Shown piece after piece: positions 26,744 to 34,672 of a stretch of DNA of 40,002 nt (position 1 is its first letter; each line of letters opens with the position of its first letter). Origin of the DNA: a virus; IMG/VR virus record IMGVR_UViG_3300026533_000010, positions 1-40,002 of that record. One strand, 5' to 3'. Made by a program: the position numbers and the translations under genes. Under the pieces are notes generated by a model that had not been told where the DNA came from, made no database searches, and was given only the letters and a program-made list of their open reading frames with translations.

Positions 26744-28357
26744 CTACCTTTTAGAGAGAGCTTTTAAGCTAAAGCCAGCTGGATAAAAAGCATACACTAG
26801 ACCATCAGCGATATTAGGTGACTGTACCCCTCTCTTTTTCATAGCCTCTTTTTTCTCTATCTGTATCTTACCGTTTTCATTTATTGAGTAAGTAGGTGAC
26901 ACCAGCTCGCTCATCAGCTGGTCTATAAGCTTACTATCTTTTATTGCACTTAGCGAGATAAGCTCATCTAAATCATACTCTTTTTTCTTAGTATAATGCT
27001 CGTGGGTCTTGAGGAATCTTAATCGTAAGTCCCACCAAATATAAGCCCTCTCATTGATAAACATATCTTTCTTTTTTCGACCAGTTTTCTGAAATTGACC
27101 CTCACCAAGAGATTTACCCTTAATAGGTATCACTGCGACCCTTGCAAACTTACTATTTTTTCTCAGTGTTACAAAATCACTCTTAGCACCAGCTCCCATA
27201 CCAAAAGCATCATAATTAATCGTATCATACTTGTTTTCTATAGCCCAGTTCCATACCTTAGCTGAGCTTTGACCTATTGTAGAGCCTTTTCCTGACCACT
27301 GCTCCATATCTGTTACTACAGAGCCGTGTCGTGCCACTTTAGCATTTTTATCAGCACCATCATCAGCTATATCAAACCCTATAGTTTTTACACCAGTAGG
27401 CTCTATCTCTATAGCTAGTGCTGAGTTTATCCACTCAGGCTGAATTACTTGATTTTCTACTGACCCTGAGTAGTCTATTAGTACCTCTTGAGCGAAAGTA
27501 GCTGGGTCAAGTTTCGCCTCTTGAGCATCGTACCACTTTTTATCTTTTCGTGGGTCTTGATACCAGTGGAAAGTAAAGACTCTAAAGTGACCACCCATTC
27601 TCTTACGATAAAACAAATTCATACCATTAGGAGTAGATAGCCATATCTGACAGTCTGTATTCATTGACAAACTAGCCTCTACCTTGCTCGCACCCTCTAT
27701 AAAGGCACTCTCATCAAGGAAAAACACAGAACTACGACCACCACGACCAGCATTAGACCCACCCTGACCTACTATAGATGAGGCTGTAGAGTGATTAAGT
27801 AGTTTAGTGAATCTTCTCTCGTGTTTAGGCATCAGCTGAGGTGGTAGATTTGTGACTATAAAGTGCATACGTTCTAAGAGGCTATTCATATCACCAAGTC
27901 TATCAACTAGCTCAAGTTTGTTAGCACCCCAGCCTATAGCTATTGAGTAGTGAAATATATATAGCCATATACTAAAAGCACAGTTAAGCCAACTGAGACC
28001 CACATCACGGCATTTCTCTATAAGACCATCAGCTCTATCTATGTAACAGTCTTGTAGAAAAATGATATACTCTTCTTGTCTAGGAAACATCAGAAACGGT
28101 ATCTTTTTAGCACCTTGTCTACGAGGGTCATAGGTAAAGGCACAATCATTGATAAAAGCTACTGGGTTTCGTTTCCATATCCTCATAAGCTCGTGACCTT
28201 TTTCTGAATCATCACCCTCAAGTATCTGCTGTAATACCTCTCTACGGTCATACTCATCTATGATAATATCTTCTACAGTGCTGTTATAGTTTTTCCAGTC
28301 TATATCAGGCTTAGCTATGACCTCTAGGAAATCATCATACTCTGAGTCAGTCATCAT
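26744..28357 (-). CDS. terL: Terminase large subunit
   Basis: This 537-residue packaging motor has a Mu gp28-like Walker A region EKCRDVGLSW (about 114-123), Walker B VFFLDE (about 211-216), motif WLSTPNG (about 239-245) and an RNase H-like nuclease domain with GFDIADDG (about 337) and YDAFGMGAG (about 382). The P-loop lacks the usual GKT, which is normal for this subfamily. Its start overlaps the terS stop. Confidence 0.93.
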   Translation of the reverse strand: MMTDSEYDDFLEVIAKPDIDWKNYNSTVEDIIIDEYDRREVLQQILEGDDSEKGHELMRIWKRNPVAFINDCAFTYDPRRQGAKKIPFLMFPRQEEYIIFLQDCYIDRADGLIEKCRDVGLSWLNCAFSIWLYIFHYSIAIGWGANKLELVDRLGDMNSLLERMHFIVTNLPPQLMPKHERRFTKLLNHSTASSIVGQGGSNAGRGGRSSVFFLDESAFIEGASKVEASLSMNTDCQIWLSTPNGMNLFYRKRMGGHFRVFTFHWYQDPRKDKKWYDAQEAKLDPATFAQEVLIDYSGSVENQVIQPEWINSALAIEIEPTGVKTIGFDIADDGADKNAKVARHGSVVTDMEQWSGKGSTIGQSSAKVWNWAIENKYDTINYDAFGMGAGAKSDFVTLRKNSKFARVAVIPIKGKSLGEGQFQKTGRKKKDMFINERAYIWWDLRLRFLKTHEHYTKKKEYDLDELISLSAIKDSKLIDQLMSELVSPTYSINENGKIQIEKKEAMKKRGVQSPNIADGLVYAFYPAGFSLKALSKR

Positions 28358-29007
28358 ATTTCGCCTCGCCTCTTTTTCATAGCATTGTCATACCTTATCT
28401 GAGCTTGCTCACTATTCTCAGGTCTCTCACTCAAGACCTCAGATAATTGAGCTGGTGTATCTGTTTGTACTTCACTTGCTTGCTCAGCTGAGATATTGTT
28501 TTGAAGATTTACATTAACGGCTTGCTGAGAGTGTCTAGGTGTAAGGCTGAGGTTATCTGAGGCTGTTTGACCAGCTTTAGCCACATCATAGTAATCTTTA
28601 CCATTAAGAGCTATAGGCTCAATCCTTTCCATACCATCGCCAGCATTGACTTTAATATCTTTAGTTCCAGTATCGACTAGCTGATTTAATTTATGTAGTA
28701 TTTTATGGTTAAGAGAGAGGTGAGCATTTCTAGCTGACATTTCACTAAGAAAAGCCTCATTATATATGGCTTTTTCTGTTTCATTCATTGTGGCTTTTGT
28801 GGCTTTTATTTCATCTTGCTTTATAATAGTATCGACTTCATCATTTACGAGTGTGGCTATTGTGTCTTTTTGCACATCATACTTTTTGATGATTTGACCT
28901 ACGACTTTATTACCACAGCCCACCTCTAAAGCTATAGCTCTGTTACTCATTCCACCTTTTTTTACAAGAGCTATTATGAGGTCTATTTTATCTTGACTGA
29001 GTGCCAT
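28354..29007 (-). CDS. terS: Terminase small subunit
   Basis: This 217-residue protein has an N-terminal helix-turn-helix (MSNRAIALEVGCGNKVVGQI) that should bind pac DNA, a central helical oligomerisation region, and a Gln- and Ser-rich C-terminus. It precedes the large subunit directly. The ribosome site is TAAGGACAG. Confidence 0.82.
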   Translation of the reverse strand: MALSQDKIDLIIALVKKGGMSNRAIALEVGCGNKVVGQIIKKYDVQKDTIATLVNDEVDTIIKQDEIKATKATMNETEKAIYNEAFLSEMSARNAHLSLNHKILHKLNQLVDTGTKDIKVNAGDGMERIEPIALNGKDYYDVAKAGQTASDNLSLTPRHSQQAVNVNLQNNISAEQASEVQTDTPAQLSEVLSERPENSEQAQIRYDNAMKKRRGEI

Positions 29008-29027
29008 ATATTAACTGTCCTTAATAT

Positions 29028-29204
29028 CTATTTTTTAAACCCATCGGCTGTACTTGTAGCTGGTGCTGTAAAAACCCTAGTCATAGGCTCATAGCACTCA
29101 CTACAATACTGAGATATATCCCTATCAGCCATTAGTAATCTTTTCTCTACTTGCTGGTGATACTCACTACAGTCTTTATCCTCACACTGAAATAGATATA
29201 CCAT
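29028..29204 (-). CDS. FmdB-like zinc ribbon protein (58 residues)
   Basis: A short frame encodes MVYLFQCEDKDC at the start, with Cys at 7, 12, 34 and 37 (CSEC), then RVFTAPA. This resembles FmdB/CxxC-CxxC zinc ribbons often encoded next to terminase genes. The ATG follows the upstream stop codon directly (TAGATG). A DNA- or terminase-related role is possible but unproven. Confidence 0.75.
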   Translation of the reverse strand: MVYLFQCEDKDCSEYHQQVEKRLLMADRDISQYCSECYEPMTRVFTAPATSTADGFKK

Positions 29205-29465
29205 CTACTCAGCCTCTAAAATCTCATCTATAATAGGCTCTATCTCATCAGTGTCAGCCTCTAGTGCTGGATTAACAAAAGCATTTAAAGCATAGGCTGT
29301 AGAATCAAAAGCTATATCAGATACAGATACACCCTCTAGGTTACTACTCATATCGTACATAACAGCACCTATAACCTTAATCATATCCTGAGCCTCTAAA
29401 CCCTCACGGTTAATATTGATTTGCTCACCATCTATTGTAATTTCTACTTTTTTTATCACTGGCAT
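29205..29465 (-). CDS. Unknown acidic protein, first gene of the late operon
   Basis: This is an 86-residue protein with a beta hairpin (VEITIDGEQININREG), a helix and a very acidic C-terminus (EADTDEIEPIIDEILEAE). No family is recognised. It is preceded by AAAAGGACAG, six bases from ATG, and by a 172-bp gap that may carry the late promoter. A small regulatory or assembly factor is possible. Confidence 0.65.
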   Translation of the reverse strand: MPVIKKVEITIDGEQININREGLEAQDMIKVIGAVMYDMSSNLEGVSVSDIAFDSTAYALNAFVNPALEADTDEIEPIIDEILEAE

Positions 29466-29637
29466 TTTCTGTCCTTTTTTGTGAATTGTACCATATTTTT
29501 ATATAGTATTTTATATAGGCATTTCGGCTCGCCCATATTTAACATCTACTCTCAGAGTATATAAACTGTCAGTCTATGAGCTTGCTCATCGGAATTTTTT
29601 TATATAATAATCTCCACTCTCAAAAGTGTGATAACTT
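29466..29637 (-). promoter_or_regulatory. Candidate late promoter region between ssb and the late operon
   Basis: This AT-rich gap contains two inverted repeats: ATGAGC/GCTCAT around two bases at 29576-29589, and the 11-base ACTCT-C-AGAGT at 29548-29558. On the minus strand CTGACA lies between them, and TATAAAAT and TACAAT (29485-29490) lie nearer the gene. No clear -35/-10 pair at 17 bases is present, so a phage- or host-activated promoter is possible. Confidence 0.45.
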
Positions 29638-30141
29638 CTAGCCGTTTACATCAATTTCAGGCACTTCTTGACCCATACTAGGCTCGTGAGCTGTCTTTTG
29701 ATGTTCTTCTCTTAGTTCATTATTAGTCTTAGCTTGCTGGTTATTGTACTGAGGGTGAGGCTGAGGTATATTCTCGTGGTATACTGGTGCATTTTGACCA
29801 GTTTGACCACCAGCTGAGCCTTTTGTATCAAGCATCTGTAGACTTTCAATAGTTACAGAGTGCTTAGACTTCTTTTGACCATTGTTATCTACCCACTGCT
29901 CAAAAGTCAAACGACCCTCTACAAGTATCTTAGAGCCTTTTCTACAATACTGGTTAAGTATCTCTCCACTACGACCAAAAGCTGTTATATCTACATAACA
30001 AACCTCTTCTTTTTTCTCACCATTTGAGGTAAATTTACGGCTAGTGGCTATAGCTGTTTTACCTATAGCCATACCACCCTGAGTATATCTAAGCTCCACA
30101 TCACGAGTCATATTTCCTACTAAAATTATCTTGTTAAACAT
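29638..30141 (-). CDS. ssb: Single-stranded DNA-binding protein
   Basis: This 167-residue protein has an OB fold with FNKIILVGNMTRDVELRYT at the start and KGSKILVEGRLTFEQW in the middle, close in style to Campylobacterota SSB. The C-terminal 55 residues are Gln- and Pro-rich and end in PEIDVNG. The usual bacterial acidic tip ending in PF is missing, so contacts with host repair proteins may be lost. Confidence 0.92.
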   Translation of the reverse strand: MFNKIILVGNMTRDVELRYTQGGMAIGKTAIATSRKFTSNGEKKEEVCYVDITAFGRSGEILNQYCRKGSKILVEGRLTFEQWVDNNGQKKSKHSVTIESLQMLDTKGSAGGQTGQNAPVYHENIPQPHPQYNNQQAKTNNELREEHQKTAHEPSMGQEVPEIDVNG

Positions 30142-30142
30142 T

Positions 30143-30322
30143 TTATGCCCCTATTTTAAATTTAAAATATGCCGTTACTACTGCCGTTGTTACTGCCACT
30201 GTTAATAACATAGCTTTATATATGTCGAGCTTATATATTTTAGGCTTATGGTCTAAAAAGTATTTCACTTCTAGCTTTAGCTTTTCTATCTCTAAAATTT
30301 CTTTTTCATCTATTGTAGTCAC
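30143..30322 (-). CDS. Tiny membrane protein, paralogue 1 (GTG start)
   Basis: A 59-residue frame begins at a GTG whose first base is shared with the upstream stop (TAGTG), after a strong AAGGAG. Residues 1-18 (TTIDEKEILEIEKLKLE) are a charged amphipathic helix nearly identical to the product at 31749. A hydrophobic helix (about 40-53) follows. It is probably a single-span membrane protein with a cytoplasmic N-terminus. Confidence 0.72.
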   Translation of the reverse strand: MTTIDEKEILEIEKLKLEVKYFLDHKPKIYKLDIYKAMLLTVAVTTAVVTAYFKFKIGA

Positions 30323-30525
30323 TATAAATCTCCTTGTTTTATATTTGAGAATACAGCCATAGCATCATCACACTGTAGCTCTTTAGCCTTATCTGTAAGT
30401 GCTATATATAGCTTTCTTCTATCATCGCTGGGTATATCACTCATACTTACCTTTTCATTCATTGTAAGCACATCACCCATATCAGTATAAGCCTCTATGT
30501 CTCTTAAAAGTCTCTCAATTATCAT
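30322..30525 (-). CDS. Unknown small helical protein
   Basis: This is a 67-residue acidic protein with two predicted helices. Its start overlaps the end of the AcrVA2-like gene by four bases and its end overlaps the tiny membrane protein. The ribosome site is TAAGGAGACA. No family is recognised. Confidence 0.68.
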   Translation of the reverse strand: MIIERLLRDIEAYTDMGDVLTMNEKVSMSDIPSDDRRKLYIALTDKAKELQCDDAMAVFSNIKQGDL

Positions 30526-31406
30526 ATTATTGTCTCCTTAGTTACCCCTCTCATTAACTCAGCTCTACCCTTACCAACCCATTGAGGTTTTATGAATACT
30601 GGTCTAGTGAGCTTATCTTCTCTCTTACCGTACGGCTGGTCTCTAAAATGACCTCTTCTTATATGTAATTGCACTCCATCTTTAGAGGCATTATGTTTAT
30701 GCTTGCCAAGTAAAGCATACTCAGGCTGTATTAAACGAATTTGACTAACTCTATACTTAGGTACTCCTACAGTATTTCGTGCCTTAACAGTCCTTATATC
30801 GACTCTGTTTTTTTCTCTTTTGAATAGAGTCATATACATAATGATACTGAGTACCTTAAATGTTATATCTTCACTCATAGGTAAATATACTGTATTTGCT
30901 AAGGTATCATCTATAGTTAAATCTAAAGCCAATAGTATTAAGTACCAGTTATCTTTACCATCTTCTAACCGTATAACCAGCTGACCATTATACTTAGATA
31001 CAAAAGCTGTCTCATACTGACCAGCCCACTCAGCACCACTTATATCTATAGCAAAAGCATCATAGGGTAGTCTCACCTCATCGCCTAGCATCTTACCTAG
31101 ACTCTTTTTACTTATAGACTCATTCCAGTCATCAGAGTTTATCTTCACCAGCTGGTGACCACTATCAATAATCTCAAGTTTTTGCTCAAGCTCACTGTAA
31201 AATCTCATACGAGCAAAAGCCTCACCCTGATTTTCTATCATTTCTTTATTTCTATCAGAGCCTACGATACTATTTTCAAATACATCATTAAGCACCTCAG
31301 CTCTCTCTTTAGCACCCATACCTATTAATTGACCAAAACCATCTACATAGCCGTTGAGGTATATAGGGTGAATTTGAGCCTTATGTTTTGTTTTATATTT
31401 CTTCAT
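30522..31406 (-). CDS. AcrVA2-like protein with HIRRGHFR motif
   Basis: This is a 294-residue protein from the chosen start. It carries RLPYDAFAIDIS in the middle and HIRRGHFRDQPYG near the C-terminus, followed by FIKPQWVG. The same pattern (IRRGHW near the end and a VYVDISS strand) occurs in AcrVA2, an inhibitor of Cas12a, and in many phage proteins of unknown target. The start at 31406 has GGAGAG six bases upstream; an earlier ATG at 31436 has none. It overlaps the zinc protein gene by 14 bases. I infer family membership from motifs recalled from memory. Confidence 0.62.
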   Translation of the reverse strand: MKKYKTKHKAQIHPIYLNGYVDGFGQLIGMGAKERAEVLNDVFENSIVGSDRNKEMIENQGEAFARMRFYSELEQKLEIIDSGHQLVKINSDDWNESISKKSLGKMLGDEVRLPYDAFAIDISGAEWAGQYETAFVSKYNGQLVIRLEDGKDNWYLILLALDLTIDDTLANTVYLPMSEDITFKVLSIIMYMTLFKREKNRVDIRTVKARNTVGVPKYRVSQIRLIQPEYALLGKHKHNASKDGVQLHIRRGHFRDQPYGKREDKLTRPVFIKPQWVGKGRAELMRGVTKETII

Positions 31407-31608
31407 AAATTCTCTCCATATCTCTATACCCATCACCTGACCATATATTATATAATCTCGTTTTTGATAATCCTACGGTACACCCACAGCTTTTAGTTAC
31501 AGCATCTACCCTACACTCTTTAAGTGAGCCACACTTACACTTATATAGTGCATATCTCCTATTTTGACCAGCTTTTCTTTTTGTTCCTAAATCTTTTATA
31601 AAAATCAT
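31393..31608 (-). CDS. Small CxC zinc-binding protein, remnant of AP2/HNH-type phage protein
   Basis: This 71-residue protein has YALYKCKCGSLKECRVDAVT and SCGCTVGLSKTRLYNIW, the N-terminal signature of a common phage family (often AP2/HNH or other homing-type proteins). The long C-terminal part normally found after NIW is absent, replaced by 15 residues that also supply the ribosome site of the next gene. It could be a truncated mobile gene turned into a small regulator. Confidence 0.68.
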   Translation of the reverse strand: MIFIKDLGTKRKAGQNRRYALYKCKCGSLKECRVDAVTKSCGCTVGLSKTRLYNIWSGDGYRDMERIYEEI

Positions 31609-31721
31609 ATACTCCTACCTCGCCAAATAGATAATATTTTTCCTGCTTGACTTACACTTAAAAGAGGGTCAAGCATTAATATCATTTTCATAAATTCCCA
31701 ATCTAAACTACCTATTTTCAT
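31605..31721 (-). CDS. 38-residue peptide gene
   Basis: This short frame reads MKIGSLDWEFMKMILMLDPL then a polar end (WRGRSI). It has a strong TAAGGACAG site seven bases upstream and its TGA overlaps the next ATG (ATGA), so it is translated and coupled to the zinc protein gene. A hydrophobic helix-like centre is visible. Function unknown. Confidence 0.6.
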   Translation of the reverse strand: MKIGSLDWEFMKMILMLDPLLSVSQAGKILSIWRGRSI

Positions 31722-31748
31722 AATAACTGTCCTTATTATTTTTATACT

Positions 31749-31901
31749 CTAACTTGTAAAGTATCTTGTTACTAATACACTCACTGCTACAGTAGCTACC
31801 ATAGCTGAGTAAAACTTCAATATGAAAAGTCTAGGGCTTTGTCTTAGCTCTAGTTTTAACTTCTCTATCTCTAATATCTCTTTTTCGTCTACAGTAGTCA
31901 T
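31749..31901 (-). CDS. Tiny membrane protein, paralogue 2
   Basis: A 50-residue protein opens with MTTVDEKEILEIEKLKLEL and has a hydrophobic helix near residues 30-47. It is a clear paralogue of the product at 30143. Its ATG overlaps the upstream stop (TAATG). The pair flanks the AcrVA2-like and zinc protein genes. Confidence 0.72.
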   Translation of the reverse strand: MTTVDEKEILEIEKLKLELRQSPRLFILKFYSAMVATVAVSVLVTRYFTS

Positions 31902-32110
31902 TATGCACTCTCCTCATTCTCTTGAGCCTCAGCCAGCATACGAGCCTCTATCCACTCTTTCATAACCTTATTTACTAAAGCACTTTTTGTATAGCCCATA
32001 TCCTCAGATATAGTACCTATATGACCCAGTACATTAATCTCAAAACTTATGCTTGTTACCTTAACTGGTGACTTCTTTATGTTTATCTCTTTTATTTTTC
32101 TCTTACTCAT
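31901..32110 (-). CDS. Ribbon-helix-helix-like small protein
   Basis: This 69-residue protein has a basic N-terminus, a possible beta strand (KVTSISFEINVL) and two helices (YTKSALVNKVMKEWIEARM), which fits a ribbon-helix-helix DNA-binding protein. A strong GAGG site precedes it. It may regulate the early operon or act as an antitoxin-like factor. No toxin neighbour is evident. Confidence 0.6.
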   Translation of the reverse strand: MSKRKIKEINIKKSPVKVTSISFEINVLGHIGTISEDMGYTKSALVNKVMKEWIEARMLAEAQENEESA

Positions 32111-32126
32111 TATCTCTTACCTCTTT

Positions 32127-32951
32127 TTATAAAAATTTTTCTAATAACTTCATATCTATATCTCTTTTAATATCCCCATCTGACTTAAACTCTATAATAT
32201 CTGAACTACCTATTTTAAGCACAGTAATGCTTTTATTTTCTCTATAATAATTAAATGATTTAATTATATAGTTTACTATAGCTCTTTGCTCTATTCTTTT
32301 TGTAGATAACTTATCGTTAATTAACTTTTGTCTTAACTTCTTAGCTGAGTTACTATCTCTTAAACTCACATCAGATATTAACTCTCTAAAAAAGTCTACT
32401 GCTGACTTAAAATCTTGTCTTGAAAATAGTAATAACATTCCCCCAAGCTGAGAAGTTGTAATTATCTTTGTACCAGTATTCAAAAGGTGCATTGAAAAAT
32501 TAACTACTGCTGTTATTTCATTTTCGTATTCATTATGAAATCGAAGTATCTCATTAGGACTTATTTTAGTTCTATTTTTTTTCTCAAATTCTATCGAATA
32601 TACTCTTATTATAGAGGCTGTATGTCTTGAGTGTTTTATATTATTCATTGATAAAATATCACCAGCTGTTCTAGCTCTACCAGTATCAATAGTATTCATA
32701 GCTACTTTTGGTACACCAGTTACAAGCTCTACATCAATCGTAACACCTGACTTTACACAAGCCATAAGCCTATGCTGACCATCTAGTAGCTGATTATCAT
32801 CTGAAATTATAATTGCTTCTCCATTATAAACAAATAGCCCTTTTCTCATTTGAAAAGCTAAAGCATCTATAGCCTTTACACTGAATACTCTATTTATTCC
32901 ATTTCTACTTAAAATTTCTTCTGCTTCTTCTTTTGTTATTTTTCTTCTCAT
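32127..32951 (-). CDS. ParB/Srx-like phage protein with DGQHR motif
   Basis: This is a 274-residue protein with LLDGQHRLMACVKSG near residue 60 and VAMNTIDTGRARTAGDIL near residue 90. This pattern belongs to phage proteins with a ParB/sulfiredoxin-like N-terminal domain. The remainder is helical. It is not the partner of ParA, which is the RHH protein. A role near DNA recombination is suggested by its place just after the recT-like gene. The ribosome site is TAAGGACAG. Confidence 0.7.
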   Translation of the reverse strand: MRRKITKEEAEEILSRNGINRVFSVKAIDALAFQMRKGLFVYNGEAIIISDDNQLLDGQHRLMACVKSGVTIDVELVTGVPKVAMNTIDTGRARTAGDILSMNNIKHSRHTASIIRVYSIEFEKKNRTKISPNEILRFHNEYENEITAVVNFSMHLLNTGTKIITTSQLGGMLLLFSRQDFKSAVDFFRELISDVSLRDSNSAKKLRQKLINDKLSTKRIEQRAIVNYIIKSFNYYRENKSITVLKIGSSDIIEFKSDGDIKRDIDMKLLEKFL

Positions 32952-32968
32952 AATATCTGTCCTTATTA

Positions 32969-33775
32969 TTAAGCACTAAACTCAGCTAGTGTCTGTTTTT
33001 CTATCTCACTCATACCATCTATCGTATGGTTACTGTTTGTATATTTGCTACTCATACTCTTACTCTGAGCTTTTACACTCTCCTCTACTTCTACTGGTAT
33101 CTCAAACACCTCGCCAGTCTCACGGTCATAGTCAGGTACACTCTCTACCTCTTTAACTATCTCTTGAGTAGGTGGTGTCATATATACCTCTATAGCCTCA
33201 TCATTGTCAGTTTCGTTGTTTGTTTCCATACCTAGTAGTATCTGAGGTGCATAGTCACCTATCCAAAAGCTTACAGCTCTCTTTCTCAGCATCAGTCTAG
33301 GCATCGTATCGTACTTGCTAGATATAGGCTGACCGTTACGACCTACTGTTTTTCGCCAGCCCTCAGCTGTAGCCATCTTAATAGTAACAGTAATACCCTC
33401 AAGGGTCTCACCATCAGCTGTAATAGCATAAGCCGTACACTCTGTAGCATTTGCATCCTCACGGTATTTTAAATGACCTTTTATGATACCTGACTCATAG
33501 AGTCTAGCTAACTGGAATTTGACACTAAATGTAGGTCTACCGTGTATGATATTTATGTTTTGAGATACCTCAAGTACACTCAAATTCATTCTCTCAGCTA
33601 AGTCATAGCACAGCACAGCATTAGCTACACCTCTATCTTGACCAGTCAATAGCTCTTTAGGAAAAAAAGCACTCTGAGCCAGTAATCTAGCTCTCCTCTG
33701 AGATAAGTCAAACCTCTGTATCTCAAGCCCTAAGACTCTCTCTTGAGCCTCTACCATTATTAAATCTTTACTCAT
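32969..33775 (-). CDS. recT: RecT-family single-strand annealing protein
   Basis: This 268-residue protein has LARLYESGIIKG, WRKTVGRNGQPISSKYDTMPRLMLRKRAVSFWI and an N-terminal RRARLLAQSAFFPKELL. The MP-ML-KRA pattern fits the RecT family of annealing proteins. No RecE-like exonuclease is adjacent; RusA and SSB lie elsewhere in the early module. The operon starts at a promoter shared in sequence with parA. Confidence 0.78.
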   Translation of the reverse strand: MSKDLIMVEAQERVLGLEIQRFDLSQRRARLLAQSAFFPKELLTGQDRGVANAVLCYDLAERMNLSVLEVSQNINIIHGRPTFSVKFQLARLYESGIIKGHLKYREDANATECTAYAITADGETLEGITVTIKMATAEGWRKTVGRNGQPISSKYDTMPRLMLRKRAVSFWIGDYAPQILLGMETNNETDNDEAIEVYMTPPTQEIVKEVESVPDYDRETGEVFEIPVEVEESVKAQSKSMSSKYTNSNHTIDGMSEIEKQTLAEFSA

Positions 33776-33846
33776 AATATCTGTCCTTATTAAGATTAAA
33801 ACCTTAGTATATCATAATATGCTCTGATATATCATCACATAACATA
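33776..33846 (-). promoter_or_regulatory. Promoter and operator-like repeats before recT
   Basis: On the minus strand an extended -10 element, TG-A-TATACT (hexamer at 33806-33811), lies within ATATTATGATATACTA, identical to the parA promoter. Just upstream lies the palindrome TGATATATCA. The gap follows the stop of the secreted protein gene, so this is probably the start of a separate transcript. Confidence 0.55.
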
Positions 33847-34155
33847 CTATATTTCTTTACAGTAGAATTTTGTATGCTTAAAACCACCAGCTAGTACCGT
33901 TAAGGTCTCATCTGTATGTACTATTAGCTCATTATATATCTTTTTGTCCTCATCATCCATTATGTATCTATCTTTTTTATTGTTCCAAGTAAATACAGCA
34001 TCAGCAAGTATAAGGAATTGACCACCTCTAGCTATATATAGGTTAAATGGTATCGCTTTATTTTGCTCATATACTCTACACTCATACTTTGTCTCATATT
34101 TCATATCTGCTGTCAAACCAGCCACTAGAGCCAGTATCAATAATAACTTTTTCAT
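33847..34155 (-). CDS. Secreted small protein
   Basis: This 102-residue protein has a signal peptide (MKKLLLILALVAGLTAD) with likely cleavage after residue 16. The mature part has two cysteines (CRV, FYC) and several beta strands and is probably a periplasmic domain. Periplasmic phage proteins may block superinfection. No family is recognised. Confidence 0.7.
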   Translation of the reverse strand: MKKLLLILALVAGLTADMKYETKYECRVYEQNKAIPFNLYIARGGQFLILADAVFTWNNKKDRYIMDDEDKKIYNELIVHTDETLTVLAGGFKHTKFYCKEI

Positions 34156-34159
34156 AATC

Positions 34160-34399
34160 TCATTCCTTATCTAAATATTGCTCATATAATCTACGAGGCT
34201 TTACACCACCACCTAGCACACTGCTATCACCAGTGACATAAACCAAACCATCATCAGGCTTTAAGTACCGTACTGAGTCTCTATGAGACTCGTGTATCTT
34301 TTGTATAGTGGTCTTATGAGGTGTAATCTCACTACCATTAAAACCGTGTATCACTTGAGTTACATATAACCCATCCTCTCTCATTTCATATACTAGCAT
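34160..34399 (-). CDS. Unknown small protein
   Basis: This is a 79-residue protein with a beta-rich start (DGLYVTQVIHGFNG) and a Gly-rich turn (VLGGGVKPRR). Its ATG overlaps the upstream stop (TGATG). No family recognised. Confidence 0.62.
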   Translation of the reverse strand: MLVYEMREDGLYVTQVIHGFNGSEITPHKTTIQKIHESHRDSVRYLKPDDGLVYVTGDSSVLGGGVKPRRLYEQYLDKE

Positions 34400-34668
34400 C
34401 AGTCCACACCCCCCAGCTCACATATCACTGTATTTAGCTGAGTATGGTCTAAGTCCTCACTATCCCATAAATAACCATCAGGAGTCTTAGCCTGAGTATT
34501 TAGCTTTTGCTTGTTTCTCAGCCACCCTATATAGCTGGGTATTCTATCTCTATCTATCTCAAAGAGACAGTAAGCACAAACACCCTTATACAGTGTCTCA
34601 TCGTTTGCCAGCCATAAAGCTACATTCCAAGTAGCTCTATTTGTATAACCGTTATATGTATCACTCAT
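34399..34668 (-). CDS. DUF7249-like domain protein
   Basis: This 89-residue protein consists of the domain with NRATWNVALWLANDETLY and TPDGYLWDSEDLD. The same domain appears twice at the C-terminus of the 668-residue structural-region protein. The ribosome site is TAAGGA. Because it stands alone in the early region, it may be a small regulatory or binding domain used in two contexts. Confidence 0.72.
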   Translation of the reverse strand: MSDTYNGYTNRATWNVALWLANDETLYKGVCAYCLFEIDRDRIPSYIGWLRNKQKLNTQAKTPDGYLWDSEDLDHTQLNTVICELGGVD

Positions 34669-34672
34669 AATA

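Noticed and set aside
32127-32951. The DGQHR protein as the ParB partner of ParA
   Set aside because: It is far from parA and lacks the ParB CTPase and helix-turn-helix layout. The coupled RHH gene is the expected partner.
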